DNA of 64,000 bases from JAAXHF01 sp963665955 (lineage in GTDB: Bacteria > Desulfobacterota > Binatia > Bin18). The DNA lies in the NCBI GenBank assembly GCA_965231765.1, contig OZ246887.1, positions 3,286,001 through 3,350,000 of the forward strand, given 5' to 3'. This document shows, one piece after another, positions 27,101-35,115 of this stretch; within the stretch, counting starts at the first letter, position 1, and each line of letters begins with the position of its first letter. The notes under the pieces are model-generated. The model searched no databases, was not told where the DNA came from, and saw only the letters and a list, made by a program, of their open reading frames with translations. A program made the translations under genes and the position numbers.

Positions 27101-27322
27101 CGGCGTTCGACGACCTATGGTATCCGCGATACCATGATCGCCCTACGTGAAGCTGAAGAGGCTGGGGTACTGACCTTTTGCTTAACCGTTGATAAGGCGG
27201 GGCATGACTACTTACGGGAAATGTGTGAGCCGTCACGCTATATGGTTCTCGATGACGTTGCCTCACTTCCAACTGAACTGCCTAAGGTCTATCAACGCTA
27301 TCTCCGCCCGCGTGGGATTTAG
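24170..27322 (+). CDS. Giant NorD-like protein with C-terminal vWA domain
   Basis: The 1050-residue protein lacks a signal peptide and membrane helix. Its first ~570 residues are helical with recurring YF-S/T-E-like units (VAYFTIEP, VSYFSSAA, LYFSTTER, VAYFSLES). An acidic hinge follows (residues ~620-660), then a NorD-type C-terminus: YYDEWDYQIADYRTRWC near 725, the MIDAS motif LFLLDMSAST near 826, AIYGFSGQGRDNVEFY and the end DDVASLPTELPKVYQRYLRP. NorD proteins work with an AAA+ NorQ/CbbQ ATPase to insert metals or activate enzymes such as NO reductase or Rubisco. No NorQ gene is in this window. The ribosome site is missing and residues ~549-572 are encoded by heptamer repeats. Confidence 0.8.
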   Translation: MSSLRHLWFDTRHLLGGEPGQTLLAELEALASEAHETILATGDRLAEVSLTLAQAFCRKAPAAWHVFGPDAFSRWAAIGEQLAGQDPPSRDGAVAYFTIEPQALSDLGLDQTGEWVAIGREVLGASRRLGAQFFQASAPLLADLPAPFGQRLRAWAEQGRMLLGCKGWKGEFLAVSYFSSAAAALPFLTPEEMAAWAKLGVLVQESGPWTFYTRLPNGFLYFSTTERIAFLLNAHEAAAHSATAAQEIFFSLPSTLRELTPELQSFYLSALAPVIRLDPQLVPALLPLLGPIVKAVQLEQQPRLRETLLHLAQTFPAGMPALIRTLPRAYEETGQHGLDGQGGLDGLQEWLGKGLAIAQDNADAGVAYFSLESRTSLNVLQQVSSGIDLEEVQELLRKYIQMLTGNTVGIQRQEFFSYPPPLEESPEYGEDLPLPGRIEVSETYEENFRLYRGLAALQAGRREFGTYAFSLSTLWPDLSPTIRQIMHEDATPMGGLAEYFRCFPHPDILEALFLLIETQRIRDHLSTAYRGLSTDMDWLPTLTLPSLLPVASLQSSILSLLNTEHWQLNTVYDSATRAAEIYLQLLSSLVKARLTQDDASAFGSIFFDKLTGDALIDPEMEDESPPPEGTIDIPELELEDELADQDGGSPLSAEELKALIEAGVDLQIRQGKQEKVTPQGLYVSDLDGKIPTNGEMEQIAAENDPAIPAVQRRRQRDEGLTFYYDEWDYQIADYRTRWCRLREIILAGDAGEFFAKTLSDYTALTPAIKHEFQRIRPEQYRLVRGLEDGEEFDLNAAVTAAVDMRAGLTPSSKLYTKRRQTERDVAALFLLDMSASTDEPIVQVERKYAEDEVDDWQPMWKKRPTVPQPKPRRIIDVTKETLVLMSEALEEIGDAYAIYGFSGQGRDNVEFYHVKSFSEALSPTVKGRIGAIEPKRSTRMGPAVRHAMAKLKDMACRVKLLILLSDGFPQDMDYGSDRRSTTYGIRDTMIALREAEEAGVLTFCLTVDKAGHDYLREMCEPSRYMVLDDVASLPTELPKVYQRYLRPRGI
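25815..25884 (+). repeat. Ten consecutive heptanucleotide units inside a coding frame
   Basis: The 70 bases divide into CAGTCGC, CAGTCTC, CAGTCTT, CAATTCT, CAGCCTC, CTGAACA, CTGAACA, CTGGCAA, CTGAATA, CTGTCTA. They lie in the NorD-like gene and encode a serine/leucine-rich insert. Because seven is not a multiple of three, gain or loss of one unit would shift the frame. Confidence 0.75.
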
Positions 27323-27408
27323 AGGATAAGGGTTGGGGATGAGAGAGCAGGCTGCGAAATTTTGCTGAAGATGATATATCTCAGCTCCTGGAGAGGAGAA
27401 GCACATCC

Positions 27409-28179
27409 ATGGATATTCAATCACATGTTGCTGTTATTACAGGTGGAGGTTCGGGACTAGGTGAAGGCACTGTCCGGGCACTTATTGAGAAAGGCGCCAA
27501 AGTCGCCATCCTTGATATCGGCCGTTCACGCGGCGCCGAAATCGCACAAGAGCTGGGGAACAACGCCATCTTTATTGAAGCCGATGTGACCAATGAAGAG
27601 CTGACTGCCGCAGCGATGGACAAAACGGTCGAAGCCTTTGGCGCCATTCACGCGGTCGTGAATTGTGCCGGTATCGCAACCGCTGGGAAAACGTTAGGGA
27701 AGGGCAATACGCCGCTTGACCTGGGCCCTTTTAAGCGCACGATTGAGGTCAATCTGATTGGGACCTTTAATGTCATTCGTCTCGCTGCCGCGCAGATGGC
27801 TAAGAATGAGCCGACTGCAGACGGAGAGCGAGGGGTGATTATTAACACCGCCTCAGTCGCCGCCTTTGACGGACAAATTGGCCAAGCTGCGTACTCCGCT
27901 TCAAAAGGTGGGGTCGTCGGCATGACGTTACCCATCGCCCGTGACCTGTCCCGCGACGGCATCCGTTGTTGCACGATTGCACCCGGCATCTTCGAGACCC
28001 CGATGTTGATGGGACTGCCAGAACCAGCCCGTAAAGCGCTGGGGGCGAGTATTCCGTTTCCATCGCGTTTGGGCACGCCAGCCGAATACGCCCAATTAGC
28101 CTGTCAGATTATTGAAAACGTGATGTTAAATGGAGAAACGATTCGCCTCGATGGTGCTATTCGGATGGCACCCAAGTAA
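27409..28179 (+). CDS. Short-chain dehydrogenase, 3-hydroxyacyl-CoA dehydrogenase type 2-like
   Basis: The 256-residue SDR has the cofactor motif TGGGSGLGEGT at residues 11-21, an acidic residue after the second strand (AILDIG) that favours NAD+, NCAGIA, and the catalytic Ser...Tyr-X3-Lys set with YSASKGG near residue 162. The wording GGVVGMTLPIARDLSRDGIR and IAPGIFETPM closely matches the HSD17B10/type-2 hydroxyacyl-CoA dehydrogenase subgroup used in fatty-acid or branched-chain catabolism. GGAGAGGAG precedes the ATG. Substrate is inferred from the subgroup only. Confidence 0.87.
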   Translation: MDIQSHVAVITGGGSGLGEGTVRALIEKGAKVAILDIGRSRGAEIAQELGNNAIFIEADVTNEELTAAAMDKTVEAFGAIHAVVNCAGIATAGKTLGKGNTPLDLGPFKRTIEVNLIGTFNVIRLAAAQMAKNEPTADGERGVIINTASVAAFDGQIGQAAYSASKGGVVGMTLPIARDLSRDGIRCCTIAPGIFETPMLMGLPEPARKALGASIPFPSRLGTPAEYAQLACQIIENVMLNGETIRLDGAIRMAPK

Positions 28180-28287
28180 GAACCGTTAAGAAACCGTATC
28201 GCATTTCTCTTGATCGCGATTCCTCATGGAGAGGCACCCTGGTGGGGCGTCTCCGCATTCACAGAACCAACTCTCATACGGTGTACC

Positions 28288-28878
28288 GTGTACAACCGCA
28301 AAGACGCGTTTTATAAAAAAGCCAAACAGACTGGCTATCGCTCACGGGCTGCCTATAAGTTGCTCGAACTCAGCAAGACCTTTCGCCTTATCAGACGTGG
28401 TCATTGCGTTATCGATTTAGGCGCTTGGCCGGGCGGCTGGGTGCAAGTTGCAGCCGAGCTTGTTGGTCCCCAGGGCAAAGTGATTGGGATCGATCTGGCC
28501 CAGATCGATCCTCTCGAAAAGGACAATGTCATATTGCTCCAAGGAGATGCGACAGCCCCAGACCAGCAACACCAGCTCCTCAGCCTGCTTGATGGACCGG
28601 CCGATATCCTGCTGTCTGATATGGCACCCAAGTTGAGTGGCATTCGTGAAGTCGATGAAGCCCGCTGTCAGGAACTCACCCAAGCTGCTCTCTCCTGCTC
28701 CACACACCTTCTGAGACCAGGCGGCGCGCTGCTCCTCAAAGCGTTTATGGATTCTACCCATAAAGTCCTGCTGGCTGAACTGCGTAAAACATTTACGACG
28801 GTCAAGACAACCAAGCCAGAGGCGACTCGGAAAGGCTCAGCCGAGACCTATATTGTGGCAATTGGGTTATGCGGCTGA
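28288..28878 (+). CDS. rlmE: 23S rRNA 2'-O-ribose methyltransferase RlmE (FtsJ)
   Basis: From GTG 28288 the product is 196 residues and begins MYNRKDAFYKKAKQTGYRSR, as expected for an RlmE without a long leader. The SAM site IDLGAWPGGWVQVA and the K-D-K-E catalytic set are visible (YKLLEL lysine, LSDMAPK aspartate, LLLKAFMD lysine, GSAETYIV glutamate). RlmE methylates a uridine in the 23S rRNA A-loop. The frame is open to TTG 28210, which would add 26 unmatched residues; neither start has a good ribosome site, so the start is less certain than the function. Confidence 0.9.
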   Translation: MYNRKDAFYKKAKQTGYRSRAAYKLLELSKTFRLIRRGHCVIDLGAWPGGWVQVAAELVGPQGKVIGIDLAQIDPLEKDNVILLQGDATAPDQQHQLLSLLDGPADILLSDMAPKLSGIREVDEARCQELTQAALSCSTHLLRPGGALLLKAFMDSTHKVLLAELRKTFTTVKTTKPEATRKGSAETYIVAIGLCG

Positions 28879-28933
28879 CACGCTTTCTACGGCGTGGTAA
28901 GAGAATAGACGCTGTTCTTCGAAGGAGGCCTTC

Positions 28934-29569
28934 ATGGCTACTGGAGCAAAGTCAGTCTTGAGCATTTCCCACATGTATGGAAGTGGCGGCAGTCGCATCG
29001 CACGCGCCCTCGGTGACCGTCTCGGTTGGAGTGTGTGGGAAAAAGAGATCGTGCGAAAAATCTCGGCTCAGTACAAAGTATCAGAAGAGTATGTAGACGC
29101 CAAAGATGAACGGGTCGATTCTTTTATCGAAAGAATGGTCGGATTGTTTGGTATGGGTGGCTTTGAATCGGCCTACGATATCCCGCCTCCGCTGTGGCTC
29201 AATGATGCCCAACTCGTTCGCATGACGCGTGCTCTGATTGAAGAGGTCGGCGCGGGCGGACAGGCGATTATAGTTGGCCGAGGAGGAAACTATGTACTCG
29301 CCGATCAGCCACGCGCTCTGCACGTGTTTCTCTTGGCCCCTTTGGAAGCGCGTATCGAACGGGTGAAGGAAGTCGAAAACCTCTCTCGTGACGAGGCAAA
29401 GGAGCGGATTGCAGGCATGGATCGTCTCCGTGCTGATTACGTGCACACCTTTTACCACGACGACTGGCGCGATCCGAGTCGCTACCACTTATCAATCGAT
29501 TCGAGCATCTGGGGGGAATCGGGAGCGGCAGATATGATTATGCAGGCGTTGGGACAGTCAAGGGCGTAG
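28934..29569 (+). CDS. Cytidylate kinase-like P-loop protein
   Basis: The 211-residue protein has a kinase P-loop variant, SHMYGSGGSRIARALGDRLG, followed by VWEKEIVRKISAQ, the central GGQAIIVGRGGNYVL strand and LAPLEARIERVKE with a lid-like arginine region. This is the cytidylate-kinase-like family, found beside true Cmk and often of unknown nucleotide specificity. GAAGGAGG lies upstream of ATG 28934. Its 3' end overlaps the tail of phoR on the other strand by 12 bases. Confidence 0.78.
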   Translation: MATGAKSVLSISHMYGSGGSRIARALGDRLGWSVWEKEIVRKISAQYKVSEEYVDAKDERVDSFIERMVGLFGMGGFESAYDIPPPLWLNDAQLVRMTRALIEEVGAGGQAIIVGRGGNYVLADQPRALHVFLLAPLEARIERVKEVENLSRDEAKERIAGMDRLRADYVHTFYHDDWRDPSRYHLSIDSSIWGESGAADMIMQALGQSRA

Positions 29570-31120
29570 AGAATGTGTAGGGGCAGTTCGTGAACCGCCC
29601 CTGCGATGATTAGCCACACCTGACTCTGCCCCAAGCTCTGTGGCAAGCTGCTCACCCTGCTTATTCTGGCCAACCGGTACAAAGACCCGCATGATCGTGC
29701 CTTGATCGAGTTCACTCTCGATGTGTAAAAAACCGCCATGTGCCTGCACAATATGTTTGACAATAGCCAGCCCTAAGCCGGTCCCGCCAAGTTCACGTGA
29801 GCGAGCCTTATCCACCCGGTAAAAGCGTTGTGTGAGGCGTGGAATATCTGCTTCAGGAATGCCACAGCCGGTGTCAGCCACTGCGACCTCGACCCAAGCA
29901 GAGTCAGTCTGCACCTGTCCGTTGTCACCATTTGTGCTCTGTCGGCGACTCGGCAAGGCGCATTCCGCAAGGGCACGTGCCGAGACTGTGACGTTTCCTC
30001 CCGCCGGTGTGTACTTGACGGCATTATCCACTAAATTGAGGAGGACTTGGTGGAGCCGGTCAGCGTCTCCGGTCAGTGTTGGAAGCAATTCGGGCAAGGA
30101 AAGTTGCAACGTGACCTCACCATGTGTGGCTTTGTCTTTCACGAGATCAAACACTTCATCCACGATATGGGCAAGCCTGAGCTCTTCTTGATGGAGTTCC
30201 ATCTTTCCCAATTCTAAGTCTGACAGGGTCAAAAGATCGTCAATCAGCCGACTGAGACGTTCTGAGTGCCGATCAATAATGCTGAGAAAGCGCTTCGCAA
30301 TAGGCGGATCATTGAGCGCTCCATTGAGCAGTGTCTCGGCATAGCCTTTGATCGCAGTCAGCGGGGTGCGCAACTCGTGTGAGACATTAGCAACAAAATC
30401 CGCCCGGATGGATTCGAGCTGTTTGACCTGGGTCAGGTCGTGGAGGGCCAAGATAACACCATTAGGAGTGGCACCCATCTGGCACATCTGCCTGGCGCTG
30501 ACCGCCACATGGTGGGTTGTTTCTCTCTCTAGAGTGATTTCTCGTATGACCGCTTCTGCCCCTGGAGGGCTATCTGTGACCTCTCGAACGAGACCTTGGA
30601 GGATAGGATGACGAGAAAACTCTAACAGTGGTTTGCCGTGCCAGTCGATCTCTGGAGAGAGGCCGAAGAGCTTAGGGGCGGCCTGGTTCGAGAACAAAAT
30701 CGTACTTGCCAGATCGAGCACGATGACCCCTTCGGCCATACTCTGCAAGACGGCTTCTCGATCCTGACAGGCACCTTGCAAACTGCGAGTGTATTCATAT
30801 TGACGCTGGATAAATCGCTGCATGCCTGCTTCGACAACGCCTAGCTCATCTGCTCCCCACACGGGTAGTGAGGGGGGCAAGCCGCGATCGGGAGCGACCA
30901 GCAGAACGGCTCGCAAGCCGGCACACCGTTGCACCAGCCGGCGGCTAAAGAAGAAAGCGCCAATGGGAGCAAACAAGCCGAGACCCAGCGATCCATACCA
31001 GAGCCACACCGGGCGTGAGTCCTGGGAGAGTGTATAAAAACAGACGATCCCAAGCAGAGCAAAAAAAGCTAAGCTAGGAAAGAGAACAATCGATGTGGCG
31101 AGACTATTCCTCCAAGGCAT
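29558..31120 (-). CDS. phoR: Phosphate-regulon sensor histidine kinase
   Basis: The 520-residue kinase has two N-terminal membrane helices (SIVLFPSLAFFALLGIVCFY and WYGSLGLGLFAPIGAFFF), a PAS domain (VLQSMAEGVIVLDLASTILF), the dimerisation/phospho-acceptor box FVANVSHELRTPLTAIKGYA with His near residue 250, and an ATPase domain (NLVDNAVKYTPAGG, VADTGCGIPE, GGTGLGLAIVKHIV). It would phosphorylate the adjacent PhoB-like regulator when phosphate is low. Its start overlaps the end of phoB by 17 bases. The last ~25 residues after VPVGQNKQ look non-conserved and run into a REP-like palindrome. Confidence 0.92.
   Translation of the reverse strand: MPWRNSLATSIVLFPSLAFFALLGIVCFYTLSQDSRPVWLWYGSLGLGLFAPIGAFFFSRRLVQRCAGLRAVLLVAPDRGLPPSLPVWGADELGVVEAGMQRFIQRQYEYTRSLQGACQDREAVLQSMAEGVIVLDLASTILFSNQAAPKLFGLSPEIDWHGKPLLEFSRHPILQGLVREVTDSPPGAEAVIREITLERETTHHVAVSARQMCQMGATPNGVILALHDLTQVKQLESIRADFVANVSHELRTPLTAIKGYAETLLNGALNDPPIAKRFLSIIDRHSERLSRLIDDLLTLSDLELGKMELHQEELRLAHIVDEVFDLVKDKATHGEVTLQLSLPELLPTLTGDADRLHQVLLNLVDNAVKYTPAGGNVTVSARALAECALPSRRQSTNGDNGQVQTDSAWVEVAVADTGCGIPEADIPRLTQRFYRVDKARSRELGGTGLGLAIVKHIVQAHGGFLHIESELDQGTIMRVFVPVGQNKQGEQLATELGAESGVANHRRGGSRTAPTHSLRP
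29579..29602. repeat. REP-like palindrome forming the phoR tail
   Basis: AGGGGCaGTTC and GAACcGCCCCT form an imperfect 10-bp stem around a GT loop. Short GGGGC...GCCCC palindromes of this type are dispersed in many genomes. Here it lies inside the last codons of phoR and supplies part of the C-terminal sequence RRGGSRTAPTHS. Confidence 0.5.
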
Positions 31121-31844
31121 CGGGATTAAACTTATACCCCACCCCGCGCACGGTCAGAATGAGGGTTGGGTGACTATCATCGCGTTCAATACGTTGGCGC
31201 AGGCGACGAATATGGACGTCCACAGTCCGGAGCTCGACATATACATCGTGTCCCCAAACCAGATCAAGGATTTGGGTTCGGGTAAAGACCCGGTGCGGAT
31301 TGTTAACAAAAAATTTCAATAGATCGAACTCTCGTAGCCCCAGGTCCGCGGGCTGGCCATCTCGGCTGACTTCGTAGGTATCATAGTCAATCCGCAGCCA
31401 GCCTTTTTCATAATACTCATGCGGCCGCCCATTCGCCTGTCCATACGAGCGGCGTATAATCGCTTTGACCCGCGCCACAAACTCACGCGGACTAAACGGT
31501 TTGGTGACATAATCGTCTGCCCCCATCTCTAAGCCCACGATTTTATCCACCTCGGCAGCTCGGGCAGTCAAAATAAGGATGGGCACCTGGGCTGTTTCCT
31601 CTCGGGTGCGCAGCAGGCGACAGACTTCTAGCCCAGATAAACCTGGTAGCATTAAGTCGAGAACGATCAAGGCTGGGCGTTTTTTTGCGGCAAGGTTCAG
31701 GCCACGCTCTCCGTCGCTGGCGTCCACCACCGCAAAACCCTCGGCCTCCAGATTATACCGGACGAGGGTGCGGATATCTTCTTCGTCTTCAACGACCAAG
31801 ATTGTACGTGTTGCCTTGGATATGGCGACTTCTGTTGTCTGCAT
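31104..31844 (-). CDS. phoB: PhoB-type response regulator
   Basis: The 246-residue OmpR-class regulator has the receiver domain with LIVLDLMLPGLSG (phospho-aspartate near residue 61), ILTARAAEVDKI and DDYVTKPFSPREFVARV, then the winged helix LREFDLLKFFVNNPHRVFTR, RTVDVHIRRLRQRIE and the wing TVRGVGYKF. As PhoB it binds 11-bp-spaced TGTCAT half-sites (Pho boxes), two candidates of which are readable in this window. It lies between phoU and phoR on the same strand. Confidence 0.93.
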   Translation of the reverse strand: MQTTEVAISKATRTILVVEDEEDIRTLVRYNLEAEGFAVVDASDGERGLNLAAKKRPALIVLDLMLPGLSGLEVCRLLRTREETAQVPILILTARAAEVDKIVGLEMGADDYVTKPFSPREFVARVKAIIRRSYGQANGRPHEYYEKGWLRIDYDTYEVSRDGQPADLGLREFDLLKFFVNNPHRVFTRTQILDLVWGHDVYVELRTVDVHIRRLRQRIERDDSHPTLILTVRGVGYKFNPDALEE

Positions 31845-31886
31845 GTGTCCTCCCCCCCCGTCCCCTGCAAACCGACTCGAACTGAC

Positions 31887-32567
31887 TCAAACCGATGACG
31901 GTAACGGCGAGACGTGCCGGATGCTTTTGCCCTTCGCCATGTAAATAACCATTTCGCCGATATTGGTGGCGTGGTCAGCAATCCGCTCCAGATATTTGGC
32001 CAGAAACAAAATACGGGTAGAGCGGGCGACTGTCTCCGGTTCTTGCGCCATCTGGGCTAACATTTGGCGGAATAATTGAGCTGTCAGGTCATCGATAAAA
32101 TCGTCGCGTTGACACACCTGCAAGGCAAGTTCGGTATCCTCACGGACAAAGGCATCGAGACTATCTCGCAGCATCGATCGCGCCCAATCAGCCATGCGCG
32201 GGATATCAACATAGCGGGGTGGGGGTTCTTCGTTGAGCTCAAGCGCCCGTTCACACACATTTTGGGCAATATCACCAATTCGCTCCAAGTCGGTCGCGAT
32301 CTTCATACTGGTTATAACAAACCGCAGATCGCGCGCTGCTGGCTGATGCAGAGCCAGCAGGCGGACGCCTGTTTCGTCAATGTCAACATCAAGGTAGTTG
32401 ACCATGTGGTCTCGTTCAATGGTTTCCTGAGCCAACTCAGAATTGCGCTCGGTGAGAGACGTTATGGCATCGCCGATTTGTTTTTCGACGAGTCCCCCCA
32501 TCTCCAGGACTTTCGCGCGCAGTTGCTGCAATTCTTCTTCATATTGCCGATCAGTATGTAGTGGCAT
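31887..32567 (-). CDS. phoU: Phosphate signalling protein PhoU
   Basis: From ATG 32567 (MPLHTDRQYEEELQQL) the product has 226 residues and two similar three-helix halves, each with the PhoU metal-binding E/D-rich pattern (VNYLDVDIDETGVRLLALHQ and VCQRDDFIDDLTAQLFRQML). PhoU links PstSCAB to PhoR and silences the Pho regulon when phosphate is plentiful. The in-frame ATG 32663 lies inside pstB and is rejected. Fourteen bases separate it from pstB. Confidence 0.94.
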   Translation of the reverse strand: MPLHTDRQYEEELQQLRAKVLEMGGLVEKQIGDAITSLTERNSELAQETIERDHMVNYLDVDIDETGVRLLALHQPAARDLRFVITSMKIATDLERIGDIAQNVCERALELNEEPPPRYVDIPRMADWARSMLRDSLDAFVREDTELALQVCQRDDFIDDLTAQLFRQMLAQMAQEPETVARSTRILFLAKYLERIADHATNIGEMVIYMAKGKSIRHVSPLPSSV

Positions 32568-32580
32568 AGACACCCCACGT

Positions 32581-33432
32581 TTAGCCAAAACGACCAGTGA
32601 TATAGTCTTCGGTCTCTTTTTTCTCCGGTGTCGTAAACAGTTTTTCAGTTTCTCCAAACTCAATCATTTTACCCAGATACATAAACGCCGTGTAATCAGA
32701 CACCCGCGCAGCTTGCTGCATATTATGGGTGACGATGACAATGGTATAGTCTTGTTTGAGTTCGTGGATCAACTCCTCAATTTTTGCAGTGGCAATGGGA
32801 TCTAACGCGGAGCAGGGCTCATCCATCAGCACAATTTCAGGCTCAACCGCGATTGTGCGAGCAATGCACAAGCGTTGATGCTGCCCGCCAGACAGTGCCA
32901 ATGCGTTGTCGTGCAAACGATCTTTGGCTTCGTTCCACAAGGCCGCGTCTTTCAGGCTGTTCTCAACAATCTCATCCAGGCGTGATTTCTGACTGATGCC
33001 TAAGATGCGCGGACCGTAGGCAACATTTTCATAAATCGTTTTGGGAAATGGGTTCGGCTTTTGGAACACCATGCCCACTTTTTTGCGCAGTTCTGTGACA
33101 TCTAAGGTTGTATCGAGAATTTCTGTTCCACCCAGATTAATGCTGCCGCTGATCGTGACTCCATCAACCAGATCGTTCAGCCGATTGAGGCAACGCAACA
33201 GCGTTGATTTTCCACATCCGGACGGGCCAATATAGGCCGTCACTTTCCCCCGCTCGATATCCATATCAATATCGTATAACGCCTGCTTACTGCCGTAATG
33301 GAGACACAGGTCTCGGATACGAATCTCAACCTCCATGTCAGGAGGGGAAGCGTCCAGGTCTTTCCCATTGCCATGCTCAGCCGGCTGCGGGACCGAAACG
33401 GCATGGGTCGGGCTGAAGGTGTCTTTCTGCAT
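32581..33432 (-). CDS. pstB: Phosphate ABC transporter ATP-binding protein
   Basis: The 283-residue ATPase has Walker A IGPSGCGKSTLLRCLNR, the PstB-specific GMVFQKPNPFPKTIYENVAYG, the signature ALSGGQHQRLCIARTIA, Walker B VLMDEPCSALDPIATAKIEE and the switch histidine IVIVTHNMQQA. It powers high-affinity phosphate import through PstC/PstA. The first ~30 residues form an unusual low-complexity leader before MEVEIRIRDL; the true start could be that internal methionine. Confidence 0.95.
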   Translation of the reverse strand: MQKDTFSPTHAVSVPQPAEHGNGKDLDASPPDMEVEIRIRDLCLHYGSKQALYDIDMDIERGKVTAYIGPSGCGKSTLLRCLNRLNDLVDGVTISGSINLGGTEILDTTLDVTELRKKVGMVFQKPNPFPKTIYENVAYGPRILGISQKSRLDEIVENSLKDAALWNEAKDRLHDNALALSGGQHQRLCIARTIAVEPEIVLMDEPCSALDPIATAKIEELIHELKQDYTIVIVTHNMQQAARVSDYTAFMYLGKMIEFGETEKLFTTPEKKETEDYITGRFG

Positions 33433-33449
33433 CGTCTTGTCTCTCTCTT

Positions 33450-35072
33450 TCAGAACGTACCAAAGCGAAGTTTACTGCGAAGGCGATTGCGCACTATGAT
33501 TGCGGTCAGATTCAGGGTAATCACAATGCCAATTAACAACAACGTCGTCATAAACACCATCGGCTTCGCAGCCTCGACGTTAGGCGACTGAAAACCCACG
33601 TCGTAGATATGAAAGCCCAGGTGCATGAACTTTCTGTCTAGATGAAAAAATGGCCAGTGTCCATCAAGCGGCAGACTCGGGGCGAGCTTGACCACTCCAG
33701 TAATCATCAACGGGGCGACCTCTCCAGCTCCACGCGCCATGGCTAAGATGGCTCCGGTGAGAATGCCTGGCAGTGCACCAGGAATGACAATCTTGCGTAA
33801 GGTTTCCCACTTGGTCGCCCCAAGAGCGAGAGACCCCTCGCGCCATTCGCGTGGAATAGCAGACAAGGATTCTTCAGTCGCGACGATAACAACAGGAACC
33901 GTCAGCAGTGACAACGTCAGCGATGCCCACAGAATACCACCGGTGCCATAGGTCGGAGTTGGCAGAGATTCTGAATAAAAGAAGGAATCAATCGATCCCC
34001 CAATGAGGTAGATAAAAAATCCGAGACCAAACACCCCAAACACAATCGACGGCACTCCAGCCAGATTATTGACCGCAATCCGCACCGCGCGGACCAACGG
34101 TCCCTGTTTGGCATATTCACGTAAGTACAGAGCGGCAATCACTCCAAATGGGACAACCACAATACTCATGACAATGACCATCATGACCGTACCAAAGATG
34201 GCTGGAAACACGCCGCCCTCGGTATTCGACTCACGCGGGTCGTCCCAGAAGAACTCCCAGAACCGGGAAAGATACAGGCCGACCTTCTCGAACCAGTTCA
34301 TCTGATTCGGCTGAAAGGCCCGCACAACTTGGCTCATGGCTAAGCTTTTCTCTTTTCCGCCGGCAGCCTGGACAACAATCTGATAGCGTGCATTTTCTGC
34401 GTATAAGGCGGACAGCTGCTCGGCGACTTCTTCGTAGCGTTGCTGCCAAGACTCCATCTCTTGTTCAAGCGGGCGAATGCGTTCGGCGACGCGCTGGGGG
34501 TCGTCTTCGCCTAGTGTAATGCTCCGGATTGCTAAACGCAGGTCTTCAATCTCGTAGCTGATATCGCCAATTTCTTTGCGCTCAAGCTGATGGATCTCGT
34601 CGAGGATTTCTCCCGTTTGAGGATGGAGATCCTGGAATTTTTGCCAGCTTTGTTCAGCCCCTTCCGCAACAACTTGGCCATCAACGCTGACTGACTTGAG
34701 AAAACCAAACAGCGCACCCCACTCCAGGCGTTCAAAATAAATCGCCTCTTCAGGATATGAGCGATTCACAATCAGTTCATCATCCACCCACCGAAAATCC
34801 GCTCCGTACAAGTCTCGGTTGGCGACCTGAAATTGGGTCCTATATGTGATGTCTGCACCACTCTGGAAAGTTTCCTCATGGTCACGGATCTGGCCCAGCA
34901 GCTCACCCCCATCGCTGAGGTGCGCCAGCACCAGCCGATCCGGCCAGAAAAAGCCCAAGGCATTCACCGCCACAATCCACACCAAACCAACAATCATGAT
35001 CAGGCTAAAACCGAGCGCCCCGCCGGTTAGCCAGATAAACGGATCACCGCTGTTCCAAAAGGTTTTATTCAC
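33450..35072 (-). CDS. pstA: Phosphate ABC transporter permease PstA with enlarged periplasmic domain
   Basis: The 540-residue permease is about 250 residues longer than a usual PstA. A first helix (IWLTGGALGFSLIMIVGLVW) is followed by ~260 extra-membrane residues with a coiled-coil-like, glutamate-rich centre (EILDEIHQLERKEIGDISYE, RIRPLEQEMESWQQRYEEVA), then the normal permease core (FPAIFGTVMMVIVMSIVVVP, AGVPSIVFGVFGLGFF, EESLSAIPREWREGSLALGA, the EAA loop). It pairs with the similarly enlarged PstC. Enlarged PstA/PstC pairs are known in several proteobacteria. Confidence 0.92.
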   Translation of the reverse strand: MNKTFWNSGDPFIWLTGGALGFSLIMIVGLVWIVAVNALGFFWPDRLVLAHLSDGGELLGQIRDHEETFQSGADITYRTQFQVANRDLYGADFRWVDDELIVNRSYPEEAIYFERLEWGALFGFLKSVSVDGQVVAEGAEQSWQKFQDLHPQTGEILDEIHQLERKEIGDISYEIEDLRLAIRSITLGEDDPQRVAERIRPLEQEMESWQQRYEEVAEQLSALYAENARYQIVVQAAGGKEKSLAMSQVVRAFQPNQMNWFEKVGLYLSRFWEFFWDDPRESNTEGGVFPAIFGTVMMVIVMSIVVVPFGVIAALYLREYAKQGPLVRAVRIAVNNLAGVPSIVFGVFGLGFFIYLIGGSIDSFFYSESLPTPTYGTGGILWASLTLSLLTVPVVIVATEESLSAIPREWREGSLALGATKWETLRKIVIPGALPGILTGAILAMARGAGEVAPLMITGVVKLAPSLPLDGHWPFFHLDRKFMHLGFHIYDVGFQSPNVEAAKPMVFMTTLLLIGIVITLNLTAIIVRNRLRSKLRFGTF

Positions 35073-35115
35073 CGTCGTTCCTCACGCTCACTCGGCATAC
35101 ACAGCAGACAGATGC

